From the NCBI GenBank assembly GCA_051002015.1, contig JBPCMS010000034.1, positions 1 through 62,013 on the forward strand: DNA of 62,013 nucleotides, written 5' to 3'. A model generated the notes under the pieces. That model made no database searches. It was not told where the DNA came from and worked only from the letters and a program-made list of their open reading frames with translations. The translations under genes were made by a program, and so were the position numbers. Shown one piece after another: positions 31,920 through 40,616 of the stretch; the stretch's first letter is position 1, and every line of letters begins with the position of its first letter. Origin of the DNA: JACDBE01 sp051002015 (GTDB taxonomy: Bacteria; Actinomycetota; Acidimicrobiia; Spongiisociales; UBA5794).

Positions 31920-32603
31920 ATGCGGGTGCTCGTCGTGGAGGACGAGGACAAGATGCGCGCCGCGCTGCAGCGCGGCTTGCGCGCAGCCGGCTACGCCGTC
32001 GACGGCGTCACCGACGGGGAAGCGGGCCTCGCCAGGGCGGTAGCGGGCGACTACGACGCCCTCGTGCTCGACATCGTGCTGCCCGGTATGGACGGCTTCG
32101 ACGTGTGCCGCGCGTTGCGTCGCGCCGAGGTCTGGACTCCGGTGCTGCTGTTGACCGCGCTCGGGGACGTCGAGGACCGCATCACCGGCCTGGACGCAGG
32201 GGCCGACGACTACCTCACCAAGCCGTTCGCCTTCGAGGAGCTGTTGTCGCGGCTGCGGGCGCTCATCCGCCGTGGCCGCCCGCCACGTCCAACCGCTCTG
32301 GCTTGCGGCCCGCTCACACTGGACCCCGCCACCCGCGTTGTGACCTGGGCGGGGGCGACCATCGACCTGTCCAGCCGTGAGTTCGCGCTGCTCGAGTACC
32401 TCATGCATCATGCCGGTGAGGTCGTCCAGCGCGCCACGATCCGCCGCCATGTCTGGGGCGCCCAGTCCGACGAGGAGTCGTCCAACATCATCGACGCCTA
32501 CGTGAAGAACCTGCGCGACAAGATCGACCGGCGCTTCGACGTCGACGTGATCGAGACGGTTAGGGGCGTCGGCTACCGGCTGCGCCACCAAACCGCCGAG
32601 TGA
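31920..32603 (+). CDS. OmpR/PhoB-family response regulator
   Basis: 227 residues; ATG 31920 preceded by GGAGGT. Receiver domain residues 1-115 with acidic pocket E7-D8, phosphoacceptor D51 (LVLDIVLPGMDG) and K101-region LTKPF. The DNA-binding winged helix is C-terminal (LSSREFALLEYLMHHAGEVV; VRGVGYRLR). Divergent from the DAB-type operon and 7 nt upstream of its histidine kinase. It probably controls both the operon and itself through the direct repeats at 31829-31846. Confidence 0.93.
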   Translation: MRVLVVEDEDKMRAALQRGLRAAGYAVDGVTDGEAGLARAVAGDYDALVLDIVLPGMDGFDVCRALRRAEVWTPVLLLTALGDVEDRITGLDAGADDYLTKPFAFEELLSRLRALIRRGRPPRPTALACGPLTLDPATRVVTWAGATIDLSSREFALLEYLMHHAGEVVQRATIRRHVWGAQSDEESSNIIDAYVKNLRDKIDRRFDVDVIETVRGVGYRLRHQTAE

Positions 32604-32610
32604 GCTCGTC

Positions 32611-34020
32611 ATGAGCGCATGGCTGCGCGCACTGCCAACCAGCGTGCGCCTCGCCGCCATGACCAGCTTGGCCTTCCTCCTGCTCATGGTGCTGGTGGGC
32701 GCGGTCGTCTACCGCGAGTTCCGCGCCAGTCTGCGCGACACCATCGATCAGGGGCTGGTCGATGTCGCCGTCGTCCAGGCCAGGGCGGTCGAGGGGGCCG
32801 CCAGCGGCACCGGACTCGACGGAGACCTGCTCTCCGACCTGGAACCCGACCCCGACAGTGGCCTGACGCCGAGCGACCTGGAGGCTCAGATCCTGGCGCG
32901 GGACGGCACGGTGCTCCACGCCACGCCGGGCCTGGAGGGGATGGAGGGGCTCGTCGCCGGCGGGCGCCTGGTGCGGGTGGCTGCAGGCGTGCCCGTGTTC
33001 GGCGATGCCGACGTCAATGGCGAGCCACTACGGTTCGTCGGCACCGCGGTGGCCGACGGGTCGGGCCGCATCGTCGCCGTCACCACGCCGATCACCGCCC
33101 TGGCCGACGCCGAGCGCCTACTCCTGGCCGTGTTCGGACCGGTCGCCCTGGCCGGCAGCGCCTTCGCCGGGGTCGCCGGTGCGTGGATCAGCCGCCGCGG
33201 ACTGGCGCCGCTCGTGCGCATGGCCGCGGAGGCGGATGGCATCGGCGCCTACGACCTGTCCCAACGCCTTCCGGTGCCCGCCCGCCGCGACGAGATCCGC
33301 CGGCTCGGATCCACACTCAACCGCATGCTCGAGCGGCTTGAAGCCGCGGTGCAGCGAGAGCGAGACTTTACCTCCGAGGCCAGCCACGAGCTACGCACTC
33401 CCCTGGGCATCCTGCGCGCCGAAGTCGAGTTGGTCCGTGCCGCGGCCGGGGAGCCGGTCGCCCGGGAGGGTCTGGACAGCGCGCTGGAGGAGATCGACCG
33501 CCTAACCGCCGTGGTCGACGACCTGCTGTTGTTGGCCCGCGCCGACGCGGCCGCGGTGCTCGACCGCCGCCAGGTGGTGGACCTCGGCGCGCTGGCATCG
33601 GCGGCGGTTCAGCGGTTCGGCACCGTCGCCACGGCACGCCGCGTGACGCTGACCGCCAGCGGTACGGCCACCATCAGCGGCGACGCCCCGGCCATCGAGC
33701 GAGCGCTGGCCAATCTGCTCGACAACGCGCTGCGGCACACGCCTGCCGGCGGCGCGGTGAGCATCCTCGCCGAGCCCGGCACGCGCGGCGCCATCCTCAT
33801 CGTGCGCGACACCGGGCCGGGTGCGGAGGCGCAGACGCTGGCTACCCTGTTCGATCGCTATACGCGCGCCGCGTCGCGTCCTGGCTCGGCCGGGCTCGGG
33901 CTATCGATCGTCGCTGCCGTAGCCGCTTCCCACGGTGGCGGGGTGCGCGCCCGCAACCTGCCCGAGGGCGGCCTCGAGATAACCGTCGAGCTGGGCGGCG
34001 GCGACAGTGCCTCGGGGTAG
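32611..34020 (+). CDS. Membrane sensor histidine kinase
   Basis: 469 residues. Two membrane segments (about 13-36 and 168-190) flank a ~130-residue extracytoplasmic sensor domain. A HAMP region follows (RRGLAPLVRMAAEADGI), then the H-box FTSEASHELRTPLGIL, N-box NLLDNALRHTPAGG and G-boxes RDTGPG and GSAGLGLSIV. Partner of the preceding regulator. Its signal is unknown; the position suggests something tied to inorganic carbon, pH or ion gradient (inference). Confidence 0.92.
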   Translation: MSAWLRALPTSVRLAAMTSLAFLLLMVLVGAVVYREFRASLRDTIDQGLVDVAVVQARAVEGAASGTGLDGDLLSDLEPDPDSGLTPSDLEAQILARDGTVLHATPGLEGMEGLVAGGRLVRVAAGVPVFGDADVNGEPLRFVGTAVADGSGRIVAVTTPITALADAERLLLAVFGPVALAGSAFAGVAGAWISRRGLAPLVRMAAEADGIGAYDLSQRLPVPARRDEIRRLGSTLNRMLERLEAAVQRERDFTSEASHELRTPLGILRAEVELVRAAAGEPVAREGLDSALEEIDRLTAVVDDLLLLARADAAAVLDRRQVVDLGALASAAVQRFGTVATARRVTLTASGTATISGDAPAIERALANLLDNALRHTPAGGAVSILAEPGTRGAILIVRDTGPGAEAQTLATLFDRYTRAASRPGSAGLGLSIVAAVAASHGGGVRARNLPEGGLEITVELGGGDSASG

Positions 34021-34143
34021 CGCCGGTGACCTCGATGGAGGGCGTCGCCGGGTCAGACGCCGAGCTTGCCGCGGGAACGCCTTGTCCATGAAGTATCGCT
34101 GGACTTCCGGGTCGGACTGGTCGCGGCGGGCACCCGTCGAGGA

Positions 34144-35613
34144 TCAGCGCACTGGATGCCTGGCCACCATCTGGTTGAACCGGGCGATGAGCCGGTCGAT
34201 GGGCTCCACCTGCGCTTGGATCGACGTCCAGTAGTCGGGGTCGTGCCATTGGGCGTTTAGCTCGGCGGCGGTCTTGCCCTGCTGCTCCACCCAGGTGTAG
34301 TACTTCAGGTTGTGGATGCGCTTGCGGTCCCAGTAGCCCAGCTCGCGGACGTGGTCGGTGGCCACTCCCAGCAGGTGGCGGTGGAAGGCGGCGGCGGCTG
34401 CCACGGTGGTGAGGGCACCCCGCTGCTCGGTCAACTCGGCCAGCCGGCTGCGGTACATCTCCACCGAGTCGGTGGCCACGGTGACCAGCACGTCACGCCC
34501 GGTCATCTCGTGGTGCTTGGACACCTTGACGGCGGCCAGCAGGTTGCCCACCGCCGAGATGCCGAGCAGGGGGAGCTGCTCCACCAACTCGGGCTTCACT
34601 CCGTGGTCGACCAGGTAGGCCCTGCCGGCGGGCTCGTTGAACACCCGCAGCAGGGACACGGTGGCCTCGTCGTCGACCCCCACGGCGATGTCGGTGTTGG
34701 CCACGTCGTGCACCCAGGGGATGTGCTTGTCGCCGATCCCCTCGATACGGTGCTCACCGTATCCGTTGTAGAGCATGGTGGGGCACTGCACGGCCTCGGC
34801 GGCGGCGATCAGTGAGGTGGGATAGCGTTGCTTGAGGTAGTCGCCGGAGGCGATGGTCCCCGCCGACCCGGTGGTCAGCGCCACTCCCCGGTATCGCTCG
34901 CCGGGGCGGAGCGCCGCCTCGATGGCCTCCTCCATGGCGGGACCGGTGACGGCGTGGTGCCACAGATAGTTCCCGAACTCGTCGAACTGGTTGAAGATCA
35001 CCAGGTCCTCGCCGGAGCGGCGTAGTTCCCAGCACTTGTCGAAGATCTCCTTGACGTTCGACTCGGTGCCGGGGGTCCTGATGATCTCCCCGGCGACCGA
35101 CTCCAGCCATTCGAACCGCTCCCGGCTCATTCCCTCGGGGAGGATGGCGATCGACTCACAGCCGAGCAGGTGGGAGTCGTAGGCGCCGCCCCGGCAGTAG
35201 TTGCCGGTGGAGGGCCACACCGCCTTCTGGGTGGCCGGGTCGAACTGCCCGGTGACCAGCCGCGGCACCAGGCACCCGAAGGCGGCCCCCACCTTGTGGG
35301 CCCCGGTGGGGAACCACTCGCCGATCAGCATCAGGATGCGGGTGGGGACCCCGGTCAGCTCCGGGGGCAACTCGAGCACGTTGACCGGTCCGAAGCCGCC
35401 CCCGTGCTCGACCGGTTCGTTGTGCCAGGTGATGCGGAACAGGTTGCGGGGGTGGAGGTCCCACAGCCCGACGTCGCCCAGCCCTGCGGCGATGTGGTCC
35501 GGCATCAGGCTCGGATCACGCATCTGGGCGAAGGTGGGGATCACGATGGACCGCTCCCGCGCCCGCTCCACCGCAGACTCCAGCGCCGCCTCGTCGATGG
35601 TGAGATCGATCAT
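34144..35613 (-). CDS. PLP-dependent enzyme, beta-family (TrpB/threonine synthase-like fold)
   Basis: 489 residues from ATG 35613, overlapping the upstream stop by 4 nt. The PLP lysine is K107 in FPTGAHKVGAA, similar to TrpB's GAHK. WPSTGNYCRGGAYDS and the Gly-rich ALTTGSAGTIASGDY bind the cofactor phosphate. It is longer than cysteine synthases (~310) and belongs to a poorly defined group often listed as a PLP-dependent subunit beta. It is the last gene of the carbamoyltransferase-carbamate kinase operon; an elimination or exchange reaction on an amino acid is likely, substrate unknown. Confidence 0.8.
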   Translation of the reverse strand: MIDLTIDEAALESAVERARERSIVIPTFAQMRDPSLMPDHIAAGLGDVGLWDLHPRNLFRITWHNEPVEHGGGFGPVNVLELPPELTGVPTRILMLIGEWFPTGAHKVGAAFGCLVPRLVTGQFDPATQKAVWPSTGNYCRGGAYDSHLLGCESIAILPEGMSRERFEWLESVAGEIIRTPGTESNVKEIFDKCWELRRSGEDLVIFNQFDEFGNYLWHHAVTGPAMEEAIEAALRPGERYRGVALTTGSAGTIASGDYLKQRYPTSLIAAAEAVQCPTMLYNGYGEHRIEGIGDKHIPWVHDVANTDIAVGVDDEATVSLLRVFNEPAGRAYLVDHGVKPELVEQLPLLGISAVGNLLAAVKVSKHHEMTGRDVLVTVATDSVEMYRSRLAELTEQRGALTTVAAAAAFHRHLLGVATDHVRELGYWDRKRIHNLKYYTWVEQQGKTAAELNAQWHDPDYWTSIQAQVEPIDRLIARFNQMVARHPVR

Positions 35614-36875
35614 CCGTCCTCCTCCAGCGCCTGTTCGAGGGCCCCCAGGTCGGGCTCGATGACGATCGGGTGCGACCCGGCAGCGGCCACCGCGCGCCGC
35701 ACCGAGGCGATGTCCTTGAGCCCGCTGCCGGTGGACAGTACGGCCACGGTGGCGCCGGCGCCCAGCAGTCCGTCGGCAACCGCCCGCTTCACCCCGGCCC
35801 ACGCGGCGGCGGCGGCGGGCTCGGCGAACACCCCGCATCCGCGGGCCAGCACGGGGATGGCGGCGAGGATGGCGTCGTCGTCGACCCGGACGAAGGCGCC
35901 ACCGGTGGTGCGCACCGCCCGCATCGCCTTCACCCGATCGCGGGGCAGATCGGCGGAGATCGAGTCGGCGACGGTGTCCGCCGCGATCGCCTGCTTGGTG
36001 GCAACGTCCTCGCCCGACTCGAACGCCTGCACCAGGTAGTCGCTCCCCGCCGCCTGGGCTCCGAACAATCGGGGGATCCGGTCGATCCACCCCAGCCGGT
36101 CGAGCTCGACCAGCCCCTTGTGCAGCCCGCCGATGATCGATCCGTCACCGACGGCGGTGAACACGGCGTCGGGCATCGACCAGGAGAGCTGCTCGGCCAG
36201 CTCCAGCGCCGCCGTCTTCTTGCCCTCGGTGGTGTACGGGTTGATCCCGGTGTTGCGGTCGTACCAGCCGTAGTGCTCCACCGCCCGCTCGGAAAGATCG
36301 AAGGCGGCGGCGTAGTTGCCCCGCACCAGCACGACGGTGGCTCCGTAGGCGAGGAGCTGGGCCACCTTGGCCTCGGGCGCCGTCTCGGGGACGAAGATCA
36401 CGCTGCGCAGGTCCATGCTGGCGGTGACGCCGGCCAGGGCGGCGGCGGCGTTGCCGGTGCTGGCGGTGGTGATCACCTCAGCCCCGAAGCCGGCGCCGAT
36501 CACCGCCGCCATCGCCGAGGCCCGGTCCTTGAGCGAGGCGGTGGGTTGGCGGCCCTCGTCCTTCACCACCACCCTGGCGACCCCGGCCCGCTCCGCCAGC
36601 CGGGGCGCCTCGTACAGCGGGGTGCCGCCGATGGCAAGCGGTGGGAGCGCCGCTCCAGCGGCGACCGGGAGCATCCGCCGCCACCGCCACATGGTGGGGT
36701 CGGGATCGGCCGCCAGGACATGGCGACCCCACCCGTCGGTCACCCGATCCCAGTCGTACTCGACGTCGAGGGTCCCCGGCGGGCCGCAGCGGTCGCACAC
36801 GTAACGGTCGACGGCCGGCTGGTATGCGGCGGCGCACAGGACGCAGCGCAGCCCGGTGACCGCCGGCGAGATCAC
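35610..36875 (-). CDS. Threonine synthase-like PLP enzyme
   Basis: 421 residues. An N-terminal zinc ribbon (C11, C14, C27, C30) is followed by a fold-type II PLP domain with Lys K116 in PTASLKDRAS, TASTGNAAAALAG and a C-terminal VLSTGSGLKD. These fit threonine synthases and diaminopropionate/threonine ammonia-lyase relatives. Overlaps both neighbours by 4 nt (ATGA). The operon contains no homoserine pathway genes, so a catabolic lyase role is as likely as threonine synthesis. Confidence 0.8.
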   Translation of the reverse strand: MISPAVTGLRCVLCAAAYQPAVDRYVCDRCGPPGTLDVEYDWDRVTDGWGRHVLAADPDPTMWRWRRMLPVAAGAALPPLAIGGTPLYEAPRLAERAGVARVVVKDEGRQPTASLKDRASAMAAVIGAGFGAEVITTASTGNAAAALAGVTASMDLRSVIFVPETAPEAKVAQLLAYGATVVLVRGNYAAAFDLSERAVEHYGWYDRNTGINPYTTEGKKTAALELAEQLSWSMPDAVFTAVGDGSIIGGLHKGLVELDRLGWIDRIPRLFGAQAAGSDYLVQAFESGEDVATKQAIAADTVADSISADLPRDRVKAMRAVRTTGGAFVRVDDDAILAAIPVLARGCGVFAEPAAAAAWAGVKRAVADGLLGAGATVAVLSTGSGLKDIASVRRAVAAAGSHPIVIEPDLGALEQALEEDG

Positions 36876-37810
36876 GGCACGATCCGGGTGCCGGTGTTAC
36901 CGACGACCGCCTCTCCGATGTGGCTGGGGTCGGTGATGATCACCAGCCCGCCCCCGCCCTCGAGGAACGATATCGCCGCCTCGATCTTCGGGGCCATCGA
37001 TCCTTTGGCGAAGTGGATTCCCTCGGCCAGGTATGCCCTGGCCTCCGCCAGGGAGATCTCGTCGAGGTCGATCTGCTCGGGCGTCCCGTAGTACAGCGCC
37101 ACCCTCTCGACCCCGGTGGAGATGAGCAGGAGATCGGCGCCAAGGGAGACTCCGAGCAGGGCGGCGGCGCGGTCCTTGTCGATGACGGCGGCCACCCCGC
37201 GTAGGTCGCCGTTGGGCTGGCGGACCACCGGAATCCCACCCCCGCCCACGCCGATCACGGTGGCGCCGGAGTCGAGCAGGGCGGCGATGGTTTCCAGCTC
37301 GACGATCCGCTGCGGCTCGGGCGAGGCCACCAGCCGGCGCCAGCCCCGCCCGGCGTCCTCGGCCACGTCCCATCCCTCGGTGCGCCGCTCCTCGGCCTTG
37401 GCGGCATCCATGAATGACCCGATCGGCTTGGACGGGTTCTGGAAGGCTGGATCGTCGGCGGCCACCTCGACCTGGGTGACGATGGTCACCACTCGTTTGG
37501 GCACATCCATCCGGCGCAGGTCGTTCTGCAGGTTCTGCTGCAGGGCGTAGCCGATCGCCCCCTGGGTGTCGGCTCCGCAGGCGTCGAGCGGTACTTCGTG
37601 CAGCTCGTGGGCGGCCAGCTCGGAGCGGCGCAGGATGAACCCCACCTGGGGCCCGTTGCCGTGCACGATCACGATGTCCCAGCCGTCCCGGATAAGCGGG
37701 GCGATGTGGTCGGTCGTCTCCGACGCCGCCTCGTACTGGTCCTCCACGCTCTGATGGGCCGAGTCCTTGATCAGCGAGTTGCCCCCGATGGCGACGACTG
37801 CCCTGGGCAC
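36872..37810 (-). CDS. arcC: Carbamate kinase
   Basis: 312 residues, family length. Signatures: AIGGNSLI at the start, VIVHGNGPQVGFIL, and IGVGGGGIPVV (nucleotide/carbamate region); the C-terminus has FAKGSMAPKIEAAISFLEGGGG. It makes ATP from carbamoyl phosphate and ADP, yielding ammonia and CO2. It is 2 nt after the carbamoyltransferase gene, the usual pairing in catabolic operons that split carbamoylated compounds. Confidence 0.94.
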   Translation of the reverse strand: MPRAVVAIGGNSLIKDSAHQSVEDQYEAASETTDHIAPLIRDGWDIVIVHGNGPQVGFILRRSELAAHELHEVPLDACGADTQGAIGYALQQNLQNDLRRMDVPKRVVTIVTQVEVAADDPAFQNPSKPIGSFMDAAKAEERRTEGWDVAEDAGRGWRRLVASPEPQRIVELETIAALLDSGATVIGVGGGGIPVVRQPNGDLRGVAAVIDKDRAAALLGVSLGADLLLISTGVERVALYYGTPEQIDLDEISLAEARAYLAEGIHFAKGSMAPKIEAAISFLEGGGGLVIITDPSHIGEAVVGNTGTRIVP

Positions 37811-37812
37811 GG

Positions 37813-38763
37813 CTACTCCGTCGCCCCGAGGACCAGGGCCAGCAGCGCCATCCGCATCACCACGCCGTAGTACGCCTCCTGCCAGTAGCGGGCGTGGCGG
37901 GTGGCGTCGACGTCGGGGGGTAGCTCGTCCATCCGGGGCAGCGAGTGCAGGATGATGCTGTCCCGCTTCGCCTTGGTCAGCAGCTCCCGGGTGACCCGGT
38001 AGTTGGCCGGGGTCGTCGCCCTGTCGCCGGTGTCCTCGACCCGGGACTGGGTGTAGTCGGCCTGGACCACCGGCTCCATGTAGATGATGTCGGCCTCGGC
38101 GATGACCTGGTCGACGTGCTCGGCCCGGCGGGGGTGCAGGTTGCCATCGGACAGCTCGGCGAGGAACTCGTCGGTGACCCGCATCTCGTCGGGGGAGATG
38201 AACACCAGGTCGACGTCGAACCGGGTGAGGGCGTAGCCCAACGAGTGCATGGTCCGCATCCGCCCGTCGCCGATGGCGACAAAGGTGCGGCCGTCGATCC
38301 CGCCGTGTTCCCTGGTCACCGTGTACAGGTCGGTGAGCACCTGGGTGGGGTGCTCACCCCAGCCGTCGCCGGCGTTGATCACCGGGATGCTGGCCCACTT
38401 CGCCGCCTCGTGGGGGGCACCCTGTTCGAAGTGGCGCATCACGATGACGTCGCCGTAGTACTCCAGCATGTGGACGGTGTCCTTGATCGACTCCTGGTAG
38501 AAGTCGCCTGCCCTGGTCATCTTGGGATCGGCGAACCCGAGGACGTGGCCGCCGAGCCGGTGCATCGCCGCCTCGTGCGCCAGCCGGGTGCGGGTCGAGG
38601 GCTGGTAGAAGGCGGTGAGCAGCGTCTTGTGGGCGAGCAGGTCCGTGTTGCGCCGCTCCCGGGCGATCGGCTCCAGCCGGTCGCACACCGAGAAGATGTG
38701 CTCCAACTCGGCGCGCTCGAAGTCCTTCAGCGACAGGATGTCGCGCCCGGCGAAGCTCCGCAT
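37813..38763 (-). CDS. Aspartate/ornithine carbamoyltransferase family protein (catabolic type)
   Basis: 316 residues from ATG 38763, with AGGAGA upstream. The carbamoyl phosphate site STRTR (56-60) and HPTQ (138-141) are intact, and the C-terminal HSLPRMDELPPDVD plus RMALLALVLG resembles aspartate carbamoyltransferases. Pairing with carbamate kinase and PLP enzymes argues against a role in pyrimidine synthesis; it more likely runs backwards, releasing carbamoyl phosphate from a carbamoylated acid, as proposed for YgeW-type enzymes. First gene of a four-gene operon. Confidence 0.85.
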   Translation of the reverse strand: MRSFAGRDILSLKDFERAELEHIFSVCDRLEPIARERRNTDLLAHKTLLTAFYQPSTRTRLAHEAAMHRLGGHVLGFADPKMTRAGDFYQESIKDTVHMLEYYGDVIVMRHFEQGAPHEAAKWASIPVINAGDGWGEHPTQVLTDLYTVTREHGGIDGRTFVAIGDGRMRTMHSLGYALTRFDVDLVFISPDEMRVTDEFLAELSDGNLHPRRAEHVDQVIAEADIIYMEPVVQADYTQSRVEDTGDRATTPANYRVTRELLTKAKRDSIILHSLPRMDELPPDVDATRHARYWQEAYYGVVMRMALLALVLGATE

Positions 38764-38792
38764 CGAAGTCTCCTGATCGGGTCCGTTCGGGC

Positions 38793-38828
38793 ACAGTCTG
38801 CCCACCCAGACGACGCAAGGCAGACTGT
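38793..38828. promoter_or_regulatory. 10-bp inverted repeat between divergent operons
   Basis: ACAGTCTGCC (38793-38802) and GGCAGACTGT (38819-38828) are perfect inverted repeats with a 16-bp spacer, centred in the gap between the carbamoyltransferase gene and the deacylase gene. Full symmetry and placement suggest a binding site for a dimeric regulator controlling both directions. No regulator gene is adjacent. Confidence 0.55.
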
Positions 38829-38921
38829 AGGTTCGTCACCCCCCGCTGCGGGCTGGACCGTGTGCGGCGGCGGTCGCCGATCGGGGATACTGCGTGGTCA
38901 ACTCCGCCGGTACCCTCGGGA

Positions 38922-40571
38922 GTGCCCTTGCCAACGACACCTGCACCGGCCGTGATCAGGGGCGCCTCCGTGCTCGACGGGACCGGGGCCGACATGGTGG
39001 TGTCCGACGTCCGGTTCGATGCCGCCGGGCTGATCACCGAGATCGAACCCTCGATCACCCCGACCGAATCCGAGACCGTGACCGACGGTCACGGCCTGGT
39101 GCTGGCCCCGGGGTTCGTCGATATGCACTCGCACTCCGACCTGTACACCATGGTGCCCGGCGACGGCGGGGCGCCCATCGGGGACGAGCCCAAGCTCCTC
39201 CAGGGATGCACCACCCAGGTGTTCGGTCAGGACGGGATCTCGGCGGCGCCGGTGCACGGCCACGACCTCGATGACTTCAGGCGGTTCCTGGCGGGGCTCG
39301 ACGGGGTGATCGACCGGGACCGGTGGACCTGGAGCAGCTTCGGCGAGTACCTGGCGGCGCTGCGGCGAGGCTCTACCACCCGGGCCGCCGGGTTGGTGGG
39401 GCACGCCACGGTGCGCCGCTACGTGATGGGGATGGCCAACCGGCCACCCACCGCAGACGAGCTGATCGAGATGCGGGCGGTGGTCGCCGACGCCCTCGAC
39501 CAGGGGGCGGCCGGGTTCTCCACCGGGCTGGTGTACGTCCCCGCCGCCTTCGCCACCACCGCCGAGGTGACCGCCCTGTGTGAGGTGGCGGCGAGCAGGG
39601 GCAAGCCGTTCTTCGTCCACGTCCGCTCCGAGTCCGAGCACGTGGTCGAGGCCACCGCCGAGGTGATCGAGGTCGCCGCCCGCTCCGGGGTCCATCTCCA
39701 CTACAGCCACATCAAGACGGCGGGGGAGCGCAACTGGGGCAAGGCGCCGGTGATGCTCGACCAGCTAGCCGCCGCCTCCTCGTCGGGGGTGCGGATCACC
39801 GCCGACATCCACCCGTACATCGCCGGGTCGTCGACGGCGATCGTGCTGCTCCCCCCGTGGCTGCAGGACGGGACCATGGCCGATATCGCCACCAGGCTGG
39901 CCGACCCGGCGGTGCGGGAGCGGGTCCGCCGTCAGATGCTCCAAGACGTCGACACCTGGGACAACTGGTACGACTTCTCCGGCGGCTGGGAGGGGCTGCG
40001 GGTGGCCGGCGCCAGCCGCGGCGAGCTGGTGGGGTCGTCCTTCGCCGACCTCATCCGGCGGGACGGGGTCGATGACACCGTGTCGCCGGCGGGCTTCGAC
40101 GTGGTGTTCGACCTGCTCGCCTCCGAGGCGTTTGGGGTGACGCTGATCTCGTTCAACAACGTCGAGGAGAACGTCTCCCGCTTCTTCGCCCAGCCGTACA
40201 CCTCGGTGGGTTCGGACGGGGTGGTCAACCCGGGAGGGCTGCCCCATCCCCGCCTGTACGGCACCTTCACTCGGGTCCTTGGCCGTCTGGTGCGCCACCA
40301 GGGTGTGGTGTCGCTCCCCGAGGCGGTGCGCAAGATGACCTCGCAGGCGGCGGACATCGTCGGGTTGGGCGATCGTCTCGGCCGGGTCGCCGTCGGTCGG
40401 GCCGCCGACCTGGTGCTGTTCGACCCGGAGCGGGTGATCGACCACGCCACATACGAGAGCCCCCGCCAACCCGGAGAGGGTGTCACTGCGGTGTGGGTGG
40501 GCGGCCGCCAGGTTGCCGCCGATGGCCGCACCCTCCCCGACATCCCCCCGGCCGAACCCGACCACGCGTGA
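38922..40571 (+). CDS. N-acyl-D-amino-acid deacylase-like amidohydrolase
   Basis: 549 residues from GTG 38922, preferred because TACCCT (38911-38916) is 5 nt upstream and the family starts close to VIRGASVLDGTG. Amidohydrolase signatures: PGFVDMHSHSDL (HxH metal ligands), FFVHVRSESEHV, YSHIKTAGERNWGK and SVGSDG near the end; RLGRVAVGRAADLVLFD is the usual C-terminus. Family members hydrolyse N-acyl-D-amino acids or related ring amides with one or two zincs. Being divergent from the carbamoyltransferase operon across a shared palindrome, it probably feeds that pathway. Confidence 0.88.
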   Translation: MPLPTTPAPAVIRGASVLDGTGADMVVSDVRFDAAGLITEIEPSITPTESETVTDGHGLVLAPGFVDMHSHSDLYTMVPGDGGAPIGDEPKLLQGCTTQVFGQDGISAAPVHGHDLDDFRRFLAGLDGVIDRDRWTWSSFGEYLAALRRGSTTRAAGLVGHATVRRYVMGMANRPPTADELIEMRAVVADALDQGAAGFSTGLVYVPAAFATTAEVTALCEVAASRGKPFFVHVRSESEHVVEATAEVIEVAARSGVHLHYSHIKTAGERNWGKAPVMLDQLAAASSSGVRITADIHPYIAGSSTAIVLLPPWLQDGTMADIATRLADPAVRERVRRQMLQDVDTWDNWYDFSGGWEGLRVAGASRGELVGSSFADLIRRDGVDDTVSPAGFDVVFDLLASEAFGVTLISFNNVEENVSRFFAQPYTSVGSDGVVNPGGLPHPRLYGTFTRVLGRLVRHQGVVSLPEAVRKMTSQAADIVGLGDRLGRVAVGRAADLVLFDPERVIDHATYESPRQPGEGVTAVWVGGRQVAADGRTLPDIPPAEPDHA

Positions 40572-40582
40572 TGAGGTGTGTC

Positions 40583-40610
40583 TGCATCATGATGCATGCT
40601 ACACTACGAT
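40583..40610 (+). promoter_or_regulatory. Operator/promoter of the VapBC-like module
   Basis: A perfect 14-bp palindrome TGCATCATGATGCA (40583-40596) sits just before TACGAT (40605-40610), which ends 6 nt before the antitoxin ATG. Such a palindrome over the promoter fits autorepression by the antitoxin (RHH) alone or with toxin. Confidence 0.6.
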
Positions 40611-40616
40611 GCAGAG

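Noticed and set aside
33901..34140. Minus-strand segment with EVQRYFMDKAFPRQARRL between the histidine kinase and the PLP gene.
   Set aside because: No start site or family signature; most of it is antisense to the kinase 3' end. It may be a decayed gene end, but this cannot be shown.
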